A stretch of DNA of 64,000 nt from Hyphomicrobium sp. CS1BSMeth3 (GCF_900117415.1 NZ_FPEI01000006.1:1426001-1490000), one strand, 5' to 3'; shown: positions 19,118-28,469, numbered from the stretch's first letter. A program made the numbers and translations. The notes: generated by a model from the sequence alone, not told the origin.

Positions 19118-20569
19118 TCAAAGAGATGCAGCGACCAGAGGGGCGGTGCCCGGAACCGCCTGCGCCGGCAGGTCGAATGCACTTCTTGGCCAAGTGATCT
19201 TAACGATGGCACCCGTGGCCGGTTCCGGTCTGTTGGCGAGCGTCACCACGGCGCCCGAGCGCTCGAGGAGCGTTTTGGCAATGAAGAAGCCGAGCCCGAG
19301 GCCCGCGCCGACGCGACCGGTATCACTGCCGTTAGACCTGAACCCGGCGGGCCGCGTGGTGATATAGGGGTCGCCGAGCGTATCCATGATCTCGGGCGAG
19401 AAGCCCGGCCCGTCATCGGCAATAGCGATCGACACCTCCGTGTCGTCCCAGGCCGCCGAGACCTCCACCCGCTTGCGGGCGAAGTCCACGGCATTCTCGA
19501 TGATATTGCCGAGGCCGAAGATGACACCTGGCCGCCGTTCGCCAATGGGCTCACGGCCCGCTGCGAATTCCGGACCCGTCCGCCCGGCCGATGGCTGCGC
19601 CAAGATCTCGATCTGGACGGTCCGCGACTTGTAGGGCTGGGCCGCCTCCTGGATGAGCTGGGTGAGCGGCAAGCTCACGTGATGAGGATCCTGCTCGCCG
19701 GGGCTGCGCGTCAGCTTGCGCAGGATCTCGCGGCACCGTTCGGCCTGGGACCTCAACAGCGCGAGATCCTCGGCAATGTGCGGCGCCATGCCGGATGTAC
19801 CTGCAGCTTCGCGCTCGAGCTCCTTGGTGACGAGGGCAATGGTTGCGAGCGGCGTGCCGAGCTCGTGTGCGGCAGCGGCCGCAAGCCCATCGAGCGCGTG
19901 CAGGCGCTGCTCGCGCGCGAGCACCAGCTCCGAAGCCGCGAGCGCCGCCGTCATCAAGCGTGCCTCACGCGAGAGCCGCGCCGTATAGAGCGCGAGAAAG
20001 AGCATACCCGCGACGATCGCCGTCCACACGCCCGCCTTGTAGATCCAGGGAAGCGCGAAAACGGCTGGTGGATACCAGGGCAGCGGTAAATGGTAAGCAA
20101 TCAGCGTCGTTGCGGCGGCAATGGCGAGGATCCCGAGCCCGATCGTATTGCGGACCGGAAGCGTCGCCGCCGAGACCGTCACGGGCGCGATGAAGAGCAG
20201 CGAGAAGGGATTCTCCAGCCCGCCCGTAAGATAGAGAAGCGCAGCGAGAGTGACGATGTCACACGCGAGCACCGCGCTCGCAAAGGCCGGGCTCAAGCGA
20301 TGACGCGCCGGAAAGAGAACGCGCAGGCCGACATTGACCCATGCCGAGAGCGCGATCAGCAGCAGACACCAGCCGAGCGGGAGATCGAAGCCGAGACCGA
20401 AGTGGACGGCGAGCACGGTCCCGAGCTGCCCGAGCACGCCGAACCAGCGCAGGCGCACGATGGTCTGCATCCGCAGGCGGCTTTCGTGAGGGCCGAGAGA
20501 ATTGAGCTCGATGGGTGGCATGGGTGGCGCCTGCCGCAGATCACTACGCACGTCGTCACAGGGGCTCAT
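19118..20569 (-). CDS. regB: RegB/ActS/PrrB-type redox-sensing histidine kinase
   Basis: A membrane histidine kinase with about six N-terminal helices. It shows the quinone-binding heptapeptide GGLENPF at about residues 116-122, the H-box HELGTPLA with His about 235, the redox-active cysteine about 279 in AERCREIL, and the ATP-binding boxes NIIENAVDFA, DDGPGF and GAGLGLGFFIAKTLLE. These are the hallmark features of RegB. Start could be the ATG at 20569 (483 aa) or the one at 20521 (467 aa); neither has a strong ribosome site. It is divergent from senC and upstream of regA, the standard arrangement. Confidence 0.95.
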   Translation of the reverse strand: MSPCDDVRSDLRQAPPMPPIELNSLGPHESRLRMQTIVRLRWFGVLGQLGTVLAVHFGLGFDLPLGWCLLLIALSAWVNVGLRVLFPARHRLSPAFASAVLACDIVTLAALLYLTGGLENPFSLLFIAPVTVSAATLPVRNTIGLGILAIAAATTLIAYHLPLPWYPPAVFALPWIYKAGVWTAIVAGMLFLALYTARLSREARLMTAALAASELVLAREQRLHALDGLAAAAAHELGTPLATIALVTKELEREAAGTSGMAPHIAEDLALLRSQAERCREILRKLTRSPGEQDPHHVSLPLTQLIQEAAQPYKSRTVQIEILAQPSAGRTGPEFAAGREPIGERRPGVIFGLGNIIENAVDFARKRVEVSAAWDDTEVSIAIADDGPGFSPEIMDTLGDPYITTRPAGFRSNGSDTGRVGAGLGLGFFIAKTLLERSGAVVTLANRPEPATGAIVKITWPRSAFDLPAQAVPGTAPLVAASL

Positions 20570-20717
20570 CGCCGCAGGGGACAAACCTTGTGGCGAACCG
20601 TCCTGTAGACCAGATTGAGTAAAAGAGGAAACAGTCAAGCGGCTCGCGCGTACGATAACTGTTCCGGCGCTGTTCGGGCGCCATTCGGGGGTGCCGCGTG
20701 TCCTGCTCGGAGCTTCA

Positions 20718-21320
20718 ATGAATTTCCGCCTTGCCGCCATCGCACTCACCGCCACTCTCCTGGGCGGGCTCGTCGCGCTTGTAGTGCTTCCCGGCCCGCG
20801 CGAGCAGGTCACCCGCGCCCTCCCCTCGACCGGCAAAGCGCTGGTCGGCGGTCCCTTCTCGCTCGTCGATCAAACCGGCAAGGCCGTCACGGACAAGGAC
20901 TTCCGTGGCCGCTTCATGCTTGTCTACTTCGGCTTCACCAACTGCCCGGACATATGTCCCTCGGGACTTCAGGTCATGTCGGCAGCACTCGACAAGCTCG
21001 GCCCCAAGGCCGATCAGGTGACCCCGATCCTGATCACTGTCGATCCCGAGCGTGACACGCCTCAGCAGCTCGCCTCGTATGTGCCGAGCTTCCATCCCCG
21101 TCTCGTCGGGCTGACCGGATCGCCCGAGCAGATCGCGGCAGCGCTGAAGGCCTACCGCGTCTATGCCAAGAAGGTCGAGGATCCGAAGTCCTCGGCCGGG
21201 TTCACCTACGACCACACCTCGATCATCTACCTCATGGACCGCGAGGGGAACTACGTCGCGCACTTCACGCACGCAACGAGCGTCGACCGCATCGCCGAGC
21301 GCCTTGCGCAGGTGCTGTAA
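20718..21320 (+). CDS. senC: SCO1/SenC/PrrC copper chaperone
   Basis: A 200-residue membrane-anchored thioredoxin-fold protein involved in assembling the CuA or CuB site of cytochrome c oxidase and linked to RegB signalling. An N-terminal hydrophobic anchor (residues about 4-26) is followed by the copper-binding CxxxC in TNCPDICPS (Cys 76 and 80) and the third ligand His in YDHTS near 167. The ATG at 20718 has GGAG upstream. It is divergent from regB across a 148-bp region. Confidence 0.95.
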   Translation: MNFRLAAIALTATLLGGLVALVVLPGPREQVTRALPSTGKALVGGPFSLVDQTGKAVTDKDFRGRFMLVYFGFTNCPDICPSGLQVMSAALDKLGPKADQVTPILITVDPERDTPQQLASYVPSFHPRLVGLTGSPEQIAAALKAYRVYAKKVEDPKSSAGFTYDHTSIIYLMDREGNYVAHFTHATSVDRIAERLAQVL

Positions 21321-21343
21321 GGCGCCTTGTGCGCCAGCGAGCA

Positions 21344-22600
21344 TCAGAACCGGCCCGGCCCCGGCGGCAGACCGAGCGCCAACTGTCCGGCGACGATGTA
21401 GCTCGAGGGGTTCATCGCGACATGCTTGACGGCCGCGTGCACGTCGCGCACGGCGCGCTCGAGCGGATTGCTCTCGTAGATCGCGCTTGCACCGGCCTCC
21501 GCAGCCAGCCTCTCGACAATGCGCACGGCCGCTTCGCCAGCGTGCGCACACGTCGCACGGAAAAGGCCACGGGCCCGCAGCAGGCGCTCTCCGCCGACAT
21601 CTGTCGCGGCCATCAGCTCGGTCATCGCTTCGACGAGCAGGCCGCGCGCCGCGCGATGCTCGATATCGATCCGGCCGATCATCGATTGGACGATCTCACG
21701 ATCGCGAATAGCCGCGCCCGTTCCGAGACGGGTCTTCCGGCTCGCTGATTGCGCGAACGCATCGAGGGCGCCGCGCGCGATGCCGAGCGGCACGACAGAG
21801 ACCGTCCAGGCGAACATGGAAAGCGGCGGCAGGCGGTAGAGAATGCCAGGATCGCTTGGGGCAGGCTCGAGAAACGGGTGCGCCTGATCGGCCGGAATGA
21901 AGCCATCCCTGACCTCGAAATCGCAACTGCCCGTGCCGCGCAGGCCCGACACATGCCACGTATCGCGCACGGTCACCTGCTCGCGCGTGAAGTAGCAGCA
22001 CATCGGCGGTTGACTGTTCCCCGCTGCATCCTTGATCGATGCGAGCCCCATGAAGTGCGAGGCATAGTGCGCGCCACTGCCGAACGGCCAGGTGCCGGAC
22101 ACGCGATAGCCGCCTTCGACCGGCACGGCGGTGCCGATGGCCCCCGTGGCGCTGACGCAGTACATGCTCGGGCTCGCAAACCATGCGCGGGCGACCGACG
22201 CCGGCAGATAGCCGCCAATGCGGCACATGCCGCCACCATTGCCGACAATCCAGCCGACGGAGCCATCGAGCGCGGAAGCCGCCTCGACCACCTCCATGAA
22301 CTCGAATGGCGACAGCTCAGCCCCACCAAGGTTCTTGGGGAGCCACAGGCGAAAGAAGCCGGCGCGCGCGAGCGCAGCGAACAGGCCCTCGGGGAGGCGT
22401 CGGTCGCGGTCGAAGCTCGCGCGCTGTTCGGCGATGAGTGGCGCCAGCTCGCGAAGAGCGTCGAGATAGGGAGCGATGCGGTGGCTGTCTCGCAAGTCAG
22501 GTCCCTCTCCTCGCAGTGGCCGCACGGCCCGCCGACCGTGGGCGATCGCAAGCTTTTGACGCAAGCTCAAAGATTTTAGCTGCAGATGAATTCCACTCAT
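21344..22600 (-). CDS. Acyl-CoA dehydrogenase-like flavoprotein (group D monooxygenase type)
   Basis: The product (up to 418 residues) has the acyl-CoA dehydrogenase fold but resembles the HsaA/HpaB-like flavin-dependent monooxygenases more than true dehydrogenases: RDSHRIAPYLDALRELAPLIAE at the front, SWxF-like GTWPFGSGAHYASHF near residue 170, VSGLRGTGSCDFEV near 225, and a helical C-terminal domain. Substrate unknown; such enzymes need a separate flavin reductase, and none is adjacent. The start is uncertain: no clear ribosome site precedes the ATG at 22600, and a GTG at 22525 would start closer to the conserved part. It converges with senC. Confidence 0.8.
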   Translation of the reverse strand: MSGIHLQLKSLSLRQKLAIAHGRRAVRPLRGEGPDLRDSHRIAPYLDALRELAPLIAEQRASFDRDRRLPEGLFAALARAGFFRLWLPKNLGGAELSPFEFMEVVEAASALDGSVGWIVGNGGGMCRIGGYLPASVARAWFASPSMYCVSATGAIGTAVPVEGGYRVSGTWPFGSGAHYASHFMGLASIKDAAGNSQPPMCCYFTREQVTVRDTWHVSGLRGTGSCDFEVRDGFIPADQAHPFLEPAPSDPGILYRLPPLSMFAWTVSVVPLGIARGALDAFAQSASRKTRLGTGAAIRDREIVQSMIGRIDIEHRAARGLLVEAMTELMAATDVGGERLLRARGLFRATCAHAGEAAVRIVERLAAEAGASAIYESNPLERAVRDVHAAVKHVAMNPSSYIVAGQLALGLPPGPGRF

Positions 22601-22617
22601 CTAGGCAAGAGTGATGA

Positions 22618-22847
22618 ACGAGAATCTGCCACGCGTCGTGGCACGCCATCGAGGCGGTCATCGCCCGCCAAGACGTGGCCATCTGCAGCGATGTTCTGAT
22701 CGCATCGGAGGAGATCGAGAGCGGCGTCGTGGTGCCGATTTCGCGATCATATTGTCCGGCTACGGCATTCACATCCTGCACCGGGCTGGCCACCCCAAAA
22801 TCAGCGCCATCAGGCTGTTCGCGTCCTGGGCTCGCTCGGTGGCGTAA
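22618..22847 (+). pseudogene. Remnant of a LysR-type regulator (C-terminal part, frameshifted)
   Basis: In one frame the DNA reads RICHASWHAIEAVIARQD, VAICSDVLIASEEIESG and VVVPIS, the end of a LysR effector domain. After about position 22741 the same family continues only in another frame: SGYGIHILHRAGHPK, then ISAIRLFASWARSVA and a stop at 22845-22847, which is the typical GcvA-like C-terminus. The N-terminal two thirds, including the helix-turn-helix, are absent upstream. So this is a decayed gene with at least one frameshift and a 5' deletion. It may once have regulated the neighbouring flavoprotein gene. Confidence 0.7.
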
Positions 22848-23100
22848 GATCCCTCGAAGCCCGAACCACATTCGGAACGAAGCCCCCTAAGCCCTTCTCC
22901 CCTTTAATTATCTTACGAATCGCGTCAGATTGAATTGTGGGATACCGTGTCAACTGAGTGATCGTTCCGCCGCGACAAGGCGCGCCCAGGGCAGGCAGTG
23001 CAGGTGTAACCACCGGAACTGCCGACCGCACTGGCAAGAAGCAAGATGCGCAGCACGTCGGAGCCAACGATCACTCGAGGAAGCACACTGGGGGAGTCCA
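22848..23100. other. Intergenic region before phaZ
   Basis: No gene, RNA or clear promoter was recognised. It contains an AT-richer patch near 22905-22935 unlike the surrounding DNA, and the phaZ ribosome site GGGGGAG at its right end. Confidence 0.5.
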
Positions 23101-24654
23101 ATGCTCTACCACTGGTACGAGCTCGGCCATGCGGCCGTGCGTCCTGTCCGTGCGGCCGCCGGTTCCTGCCGGCTCCTGCTCTCCAACCCCTTCAATCCGC
23201 TGACACACACGAGCGTCGCGCGACACACCGCAGCGGCGCTCGAAGTTTTCGAGCGGACCACGCGACGCTACGACAAGCCGAGCTATCGCATCGACCGAAC
23301 GACCGTCGACGGCATCGACGTCGGCGTGCGTGAAGAGGTCGTCTGGCAGCATCCCTTCTGCCGCCTCGTCCATTTCAAGCGCAACATTCCGGCAGCACGC
23401 GCCGCCCGCGATCCGCGCCTGCTGCTCGTCGCGCCGATGTCGGGCCACTTCGCCACGCTCTTGCGCGGTACGGTCGAAGCGTTCCTGCCGGATCACGAGG
23501 TCTACATCACCGACTGGCAGGATGCGCGCGACGTGCCGCAATCGGCCGGCGACTTCCATCTCGCCGACTACATCGACGCGATGGTCGACATGTTCCGCCA
23601 CTTCGGCGGTGACGTGCACGTGTTCGCCGTATGCCAGCCGGCCGTGCCGGTGCTCGCGGCGATTTCGCTCATGGAAGCCGAAGGCGATCCGGCCGTGCCG
23701 CTCAGCATGTCGCTTGCCGGCGGCCCGATCGACACACGGCGCAGCCCGACGATCGTCAACCAGCTTGCCGAGCAGCGCGGCACCGACTGGTTCCGCCGCA
23801 ATGTCATCACCCAGGTGCCGTGGCCAAATCCGGGATTCGGGCGCTCGGTCTATCCGGGCTTCCTGCAGCTCAGCGGGTTCATGACCATGAACCTCGACCG
23901 GCACATGAACGCGCACAAGGATCTCTTCTTCCATCTCGTGCGCGGTGACGGCGACAGCGCGGAGAAGCATCGCGAGTTCTATGATGAATATCTCGCGGTC
24001 ATGGACCTCACGGCGGAGTTCTATCTCGACACCGTCGATACCGTGTTCGTGCGCCATCTTCTGCCGCGCGGGTTGATGCGCCACCGCGGCCGCCTCGTCG
24101 ATCCAAGCGCGATCCGCCGCGTCGGCCTCCTCACCATCGAAGGCGAGAAGGACGACATCACCGGCCTCGGCCAGTGCCGCGCGGCGCACGACCTCTGCTC
24201 GTCCATTCCCGCCGCCGACAAGATGCACTTCACGTGCCCGCACGTTGGCCACTACGGCATTTTCAATGGCTCGCGCTTCCGTCGCGAAATCGCGCCGCGA
24301 ATCGCCGCGTTCGCGCGCGCCCGCGATCCGCGCACCAAGGCCGGCATCGCCGCGCCTGCGATTCAGCGCCGCACAGGCGAAGAAAAAGTGGATCAGCAGC
24401 CACCCGAAATTTCTTCCTGCGCCTTCACATTTGGATCGCACAACGGCGCAAGTGAACTGCCGCCGAGCCGGCGGCGTGATGTCGCGGTGGTCGCGCATCG
24501 CGCTTCACACTCGCTGGCAGCCGACGCGATGTATCTTCCTCAGCTCGCACAGCTTACGATTTGGCAACTCGCCGGCAGCCTCATGCTCGATGGGCTCAGA
24601 GCCTGGCATCCGATGGCGGCTTCGCCTCCGCGACTCAGTCCCGATCACCGATGA
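23101..24654 (+). CDS. phaZ: Intracellular polyhydroxybutyrate depolymerase
   Basis: Mobilises stored polyhydroxyalkanoate granules. The protein has the intracellular PhaZ pattern: an alpha/beta-hydrolase with cysteine nucleophile (about 178) in FAVCQPAVPV, Asp in EGEKDDITGLGQ, and His in HVGHYGIFNGSRFR. The ATG at 23101 follows GGGGGAG. Length is 517 residues, about 85-90 longer than the usual form, which ends soon after EIAPRIAAFARA; the extra C-terminal tail is polar and low in recognisable homology and may result from a lost stop or frameshift. No phasin or synthase gene is adjacent. Confidence 0.92.
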   Translation: MLYHWYELGHAAVRPVRAAAGSCRLLLSNPFNPLTHTSVARHTAAALEVFERTTRRYDKPSYRIDRTTVDGIDVGVREEVVWQHPFCRLVHFKRNIPAARAARDPRLLLVAPMSGHFATLLRGTVEAFLPDHEVYITDWQDARDVPQSAGDFHLADYIDAMVDMFRHFGGDVHVFAVCQPAVPVLAAISLMEAEGDPAVPLSMSLAGGPIDTRRSPTIVNQLAEQRGTDWFRRNVITQVPWPNPGFGRSVYPGFLQLSGFMTMNLDRHMNAHKDLFFHLVRGDGDSAEKHREFYDEYLAVMDLTAEFYLDTVDTVFVRHLLPRGLMRHRGRLVDPSAIRRVGLLTIEGEKDDITGLGQCRAAHDLCSSIPAADKMHFTCPHVGHYGIFNGSRFRREIAPRIAAFARARDPRTKAGIAAPAIQRRTGEEKVDQQPPEISSCAFTFGSHNGASELPPSRRRDVAVVAHRASHSLAADAMYLPQLAQLTIWQLAGSLMLDGLRAWHPMAASPPRLSPDHR

Positions 24655-24919
24655 TGTGGCGCTGAAGCGTCGCGTGGCCTGCACGCCACATGCATCTGTC
24701 CACGTGCAGCGTGCGGCCGCCGGACGGGTTTGTGTGATCCTTAGAGCCTGCTAGGAATCGTGTGCTCGGCGGCGCATCGGGGCGCGCCGCAGGACTGCCT
24801 TAAACGAGTGCGAAGCGCGTCAGTCGAGTGGTGTACCTGACACCGGTCGAAGGGGGAATCTTGCGGATGCGCATTCGGCGCATTCCTTCACGGACAACGG
24901 GAGACGAGCGAGGACGCGC

Positions 24920-25672
24920 ATGAAGCGGCGGACCGCGAAAACAACAGGCTCAGTCCAACTGCTGAAGGTCGATGGGATCTCGGCACCAGTGGAGGTGCGT
25001 CGACATCCGACGGCACGGCGCTTGACGCTGCGCGTGAGTCGCACTCAGCACGCCGTCATCCTCACCATGCCGCGCAGCTCCGATCTGCGCGAAGCCGACC
25101 GCTTCCTGCTGCGCAATCGCGACTGGGTCCGCGAACGCCTCGAGTGCGTGCCGGAGCCGGTGCCGCTCATCGACGGGGCTGTCTTTCCGCTGCGCGGCGT
25201 GCCGCACGAGATCGCCTTCGAGCCGGCCATCCGCGGTGCGGGCGTCATTGATATTGCGCCACGGGCCGGACGGCGCGTGCCGGTCGTGAGCGTGCGCGGG
25301 AGCTCGGAGCACGGGCCGCGCCGCCTGCGCGACTGGCTCTATGCCGAGGCCGCGCGCGATCTCCACGTCGCTGTTTCGCGCTACGCGAAGGCGCTCGGCG
25401 TGAAGCCCCTGCGCATTACCCTTCGCGATCAGAAGACCCGCTGGGGCTCCTGCTCCAGCGCCGGGCAGCTCTCCTTCTCCTGGCGCCTGCTGCTCGCGCC
25501 GCCCGTCGTGCTCGACTACGTCGCCGCCCACGAAGTGGCTCACCTCGTGCACATGAACCACGGGCCGCGCTTCTGGCGCCTCGTCGACCGCATCATGCCG
25601 CGCTCCGGCGAGGCCAAGGCCTGGCTGCGCATTCACGGCATGGATCTCTACCGCTACGACCTCGACGCCTGA
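24920..25672 (+). CDS. YgjP/SprT-like M48-type metallopeptidase domain protein
   Basis: A 250-residue cytoplasmic protein of the DUF45/YgjP family. The zinc motif is HEVAHLVHMNH at about residues 204-214, with RFWRLVDRIMP following. KTRWGSCSSAGQLSFSWRLLLAP upstream is the family signature. Start 24920 has AGGA six bases before it. Substrates are not established for the family. It is a single gene between phaZ and the hydroxyacid dehydrogenase, all on the plus strand. Confidence 0.9.
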   Translation: MKRRTAKTTGSVQLLKVDGISAPVEVRRHPTARRLTLRVSRTQHAVILTMPRSSDLREADRFLLRNRDWVRERLECVPEPVPLIDGAVFPLRGVPHEIAFEPAIRGAGVIDIAPRAGRRVPVVSVRGSSEHGPRRLRDWLYAEAARDLHVAVSRYAKALGVKPLRITLRDQKTRWGSCSSAGQLSFSWRLLLAPPVVLDYVAAHEVAHLVHMNHGPRFWRLVDRIMPRSGEAKAWLRIHGMDLYRYDLDA

Positions 25673-25787
25673 GACGTCGGACGCTCGCCGTACCACCCCT
25701 GATTGCGCTGTTCCGTCACGGGCGAAAAGGCGCTAAGCCAATGCCTGTAAGCGCGCATTGAGCGCGCAGCATTCGGGGAAGCGCCGC

Positions 25788-26978
25788 ATGAGCCAAGTCA
25801 TCACCTGCATCGAGGACCTGCGCGTGCTCGCCAAGCAGCGCGTGCCGCGGATGTTTTACGACTATGCCGACTCGGGCGGCTGGACCGAGAGCACGTACCG
25901 CGCCAACGAGGAAGACTTCCAGCGCATCAAGCTGCGCCAGCGCGTCGCCGTCGACATGACCAACCGGACGCTCGAGACCACCATGGTCGGCATTCCGGTC
26001 GCGATGCCTCTCGCACTCGCCCCCGTCGGCATGACGGGCATGCAGCACGCCGATGGCGAGATCCTCGCAGCGCGTGCGGCCAACAAGGCGGGCGTGCCCT
26101 TCACGCTCTCGACGATGAGCATCTGCTCCATCGAGGACGTGGCCGAGAACACCGACAAGCCTTTCTGGTTCCAGCTCTACGTGATGCGCGACAAGGACTT
26201 CGTGAGCCGGCTCCTCAAGCGCGCCAAGGCCGCCGGCGTCTCCGCGCTCGTGCTGACGCTCGACCTGCAGATCCTCGCCCAGCGCCACAAGGACCTGAAG
26301 AATGGGCTTACGGCGCCGCCGCGCCTCACGCTCCCGAACCTCATCGACATCGGCATGAAGCCGCGCTGGTGGACGGGGATGCTCGGCACCAAGCGGCGCA
26401 CGTTCCGCAACATCGTCGGCCATGCGAAGGGCGTGAGCGACATGAGCGCGCTCGGCGCCTGGACGGCCGAGCAGTTCGACCCGCGCCTCTCCTGGGATGA
26501 AGTGAAGCGCATCCGCGGCGAGTGGGGCGGCAAGCTCATTCTCAAGGGCATTCTCGACCTCGAGGATGCCGAGATGGCGGCGCAGACGGGCGCCGATGCG
26601 CTGATCGTCTCGAACCACGGCGGGCGCCAGCTCGACGGTGCGATCTCCTCGATCGCAGCGCTGCCGGCAATCGCTCAAGCGGTCGGCAACCGCATCGAAG
26701 TGCACATGGACGGCGGCATTCGCTCTGGCCAGGACGTGATCAAGGCGATCGCGCTTGGTGCCAAGGGCGTCTACATCGGCCGCGCTTTCACCTACGGCCT
26801 CGGCGCCATGGGCGAAGAGGGCGTGGCCAAGGCGCTGGAGATCATCCGCAAGGAGCTCGATCTCACCATGGCGCTCTGCGGCCACCGCGACATCAAGAAC
26901 ATCTCAGCCGACATTCTGGTCGGTGGCGCACCGGCCCCCACGAGCGCCCCGGCCAGCCACCTGCGCGCTATCGGCTGA
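25788..26978 (+). CDS. FMN-dependent alpha-hydroxy acid dehydrogenase (LldD type)
   Basis: Oxidises an L-2-hydroxy acid such as lactate, glycolate or mandelate to the keto acid, using FMN in a TIM barrel. The 396-residue product shows PRMFYDYADSGGWTE at the start, the FMN-binding ALAPVGMTGM, QLYVMRD, the catalytic His and Arg in SNHGGRQLDGA (His about 277), and DGGIRSGQDV. The ATG at 25788 follows GGGGAA. L-lactate is the commonest substrate in this family, but neighbours give no support for a particular one, so no gene symbol is given. Confidence 0.93.
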   Translation: MSQVITCIEDLRVLAKQRVPRMFYDYADSGGWTESTYRANEEDFQRIKLRQRVAVDMTNRTLETTMVGIPVAMPLALAPVGMTGMQHADGEILAARAANKAGVPFTLSTMSICSIEDVAENTDKPFWFQLYVMRDKDFVSRLLKRAKAAGVSALVLTLDLQILAQRHKDLKNGLTAPPRLTLPNLIDIGMKPRWWTGMLGTKRRTFRNIVGHAKGVSDMSALGAWTAEQFDPRLSWDEVKRIRGEWGGKLILKGILDLEDAEMAAQTGADALIVSNHGGRQLDGAISSIAALPAIAQAVGNRIEVHMDGGIRSGQDVIKAIALGAKGVYIGRAFTYGLGAMGEEGVAKALEIIRKELDLTMALCGHRDIKNISADILVGGAPAPTSAPASHLRAIG

Positions 26979-27193
26979 CAATCAGAGCTATGGGCGCGCG
27001 GGGGGGCTGGGAGCATCCCCGGACGAGGCGTGGGCCGCGGACGCGGCAGAGGACCGCGCCAATGGGCCTTGCTTTCGGCCCGCACGCCAAGAAACGGGCG
27101 CCCAGACGCACCAAAGGCGCGACGATCCCGCCGCGCCCTCATGCGCACAGCCCGGAGGATGCCCTCCAGGCCTATTCCTTCACTCAGGACTGC

Positions 27194-27490
27194 TCAGGTC
27201 CGGGGCGGTCCGCCCGCGCCTGCACCGGCGCCAGGGCCGCGACCGCCGCCACGACCGGGCGTCTTGCTCGCGGCCGGCTTGCTCGGCAGGAGACCCTCGC
27301 GCTGCAGCTTCTTGCGCGCGAGCTTGCGGGCCCGACGAACGGCTTCGGCCTTCTCGCGCACGCGGCGCTCGGAGGGCTTCTCGTAATAATTGCGGAGCTT
27401 CATCTCGCGAAAAATGCCCTCGCGCTGCATCTTCTTCTTGAGCGCCTTGAGGGCCTGGTCGACGTTGTTGTCGCGAACGAGAACTTGCAA
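27194..27490 (-). CDS. rpsU: 30S ribosomal protein S21
   Basis: A small-subunit protein needed for initiation on many mRNAs. The canonical [20 protein letters not shown] start and [19 protein letters not shown] body are intact. I choose the TTG at 27490, because it gives the usual MQVLVRD start and stands eight bases after GAGGAG; a GTG three codons earlier overlaps that ribosome site. The 98-residue product carries an unusual C-terminal tail of about 25 residues rich in Gly, Ala and Pro ([16 protein letters not shown]), absent from most S21 proteins. Confidence 0.95.
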   Translation of the reverse strand: MQVLVRDNNVDQALKALKKKMQREGIFREMKLRNYYEKPSERRVREKAEAVRRARKLARKKLQREGLLPSKPAASKTPGRGGGRGPGAGAGAGGPPRT

Positions 27491-27906
27491 GCGTACCACT
27501 CCTCGTGGGGTTGATTTTGCCGCATTGAATGCCGAATACGCGAATGCCCCCGGTGCCCGTGGCAGCGGCGGCGATCAGCGTTATGGCGCGCCTTCTACCA
27601 GAACCGCAGCGGGAAGTCCATCGGGGGCGGGCAGGGGCGGCGGACGTCCCGGCCTCCCCCCACCAAGCGAGCCAAACCCGAATCGGCCGCCCAGGGGTGG
27701 CGCGGCGGGCCTCGCCCCTGGCCGTGCACCGCAACAGCCGGAGCCGGCCCCGCGGTCCTGCCGGCCAGCTTTCCGGCCCGGGCTAACTCTATGGCGCTAT
27801 TCGCTTGACTGTGAAACCGGCTGGCCTATTACGTGGCGCACTTTTCCTACGACCGAAGTTGTAGCTGGGGGTCGGTCGTTCGGGTTTGCATGATGGGTGG
27901 CAACGC
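27491..27906. other. Intergenic region between rpsU and dksA
   Basis: This 416-bp divergent gap holds the rpsU ribosome site at its left edge, a GC-rich stretch with no credible coding frame (27530-27790), and the dksA promoter and leader (27805-27906). No conserved RNA fold was recognised. Confidence 0.6.
27805..27832 (+). promoter_or_regulatory. Candidate sigma-70 promoter of dksA
   Basis: TTGACT at 27805-27810 and TATTAC at 27827-27832 are separated by 16 bases. Transcription would start near 27839, giving a leader of about 68 bases before the dksA ATG. Confidence 0.55.
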
Positions 27907-28404
27907 ATGACAAAATCCGGAAAGCTCGAGAACGGCAACGGCTCGCGAAAAGGAGGTCGTACCTCCGGCAAGCCCGATGCCCGCCACAGCGAGATCACGC
28001 TCAGTCCCGGCTACAAGCCCAGCGACGACGAGCCGTTCATGAACGAGCGGCAGCGCATCTACTTCAGAAACAAGCTCCTCGCCTGGAAAGAGGACATTCT
28101 CCGCCAGACCCGCGAGACGCTCATGGGCCTGCACAACGACACCTCCCAGCACGCCGACCTCGCCGACCGCGCCACATCGGAGACCGACAAGGCCCTCGAG
28201 CTCCGGGCCCGCGACCGCCAGCGCAAGCTGATCGGAAAGATCGATGCCGCGATTGCCCGCATCGACGACGGGAGCTACGGCTACTGCGAGGAGACGGGGG
28301 AGCCGATCAGCCTGAAACGGCTCGATGCGCGGCCGATCGCCACGCTGTCGATTGAGGCTCAGGAACGCCATGAGCGCCGCGAGCGGGTGTTCCGCGAGGA
28401 TTGA
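27907..28404 (+). CDS. dksA: DksA-type RNA polymerase-binding transcription factor
   Basis: Binds the secondary channel of RNA polymerase and, with ppGpp, tunes rRNA and amino-acid promoters. The 165-residue product has the coiled coil with the tip motif DLADRA near residue 82 (DxxDxA) and the globular end YGYCEETGEPISLKRL. Only one of the four zinc cysteines of the classical finger remains (C, T, S, A at the four positions), typical of alphaproteobacterial DksA and thought to be less redox sensitive. The N-terminal about 35 residues are a basic, disordered extension. The start at 27907 is supported by the promoter and leader upstream. Confidence 0.95.
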   Translation: MTKSGKLENGNGSRKGGRTSGKPDARHSEITLSPGYKPSDDEPFMNERQRIYFRNKLLAWKEDILRQTRETLMGLHNDTSQHADLADRATSETDKALELRARDRQRKLIGKIDAAIARIDDGSYGYCEETGEPISLKRLDARPIATLSIEAQERHERRERVFRED

Positions 28405-28469
28405 GGCCGGGAGGGGGCGCTCATAACGCCTTATCTCTCAAGCCGCTTTGTATTTGAAATCCCGTCGTC

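Noticed and set aside
27529-27786. Open frames in both directions in the rpsU-dksA gap
   Set aside because: Proline/arginine-rich low-complexity translations without ribosome sites or homology, in very GC-rich DNA.
27907-28404. DksA as a broken gene because three of four zinc cysteines are missing
   Set aside because: The one-cysteine form is normal for alphaproteobacterial DksA; the coiled-coil tip and length are intact.
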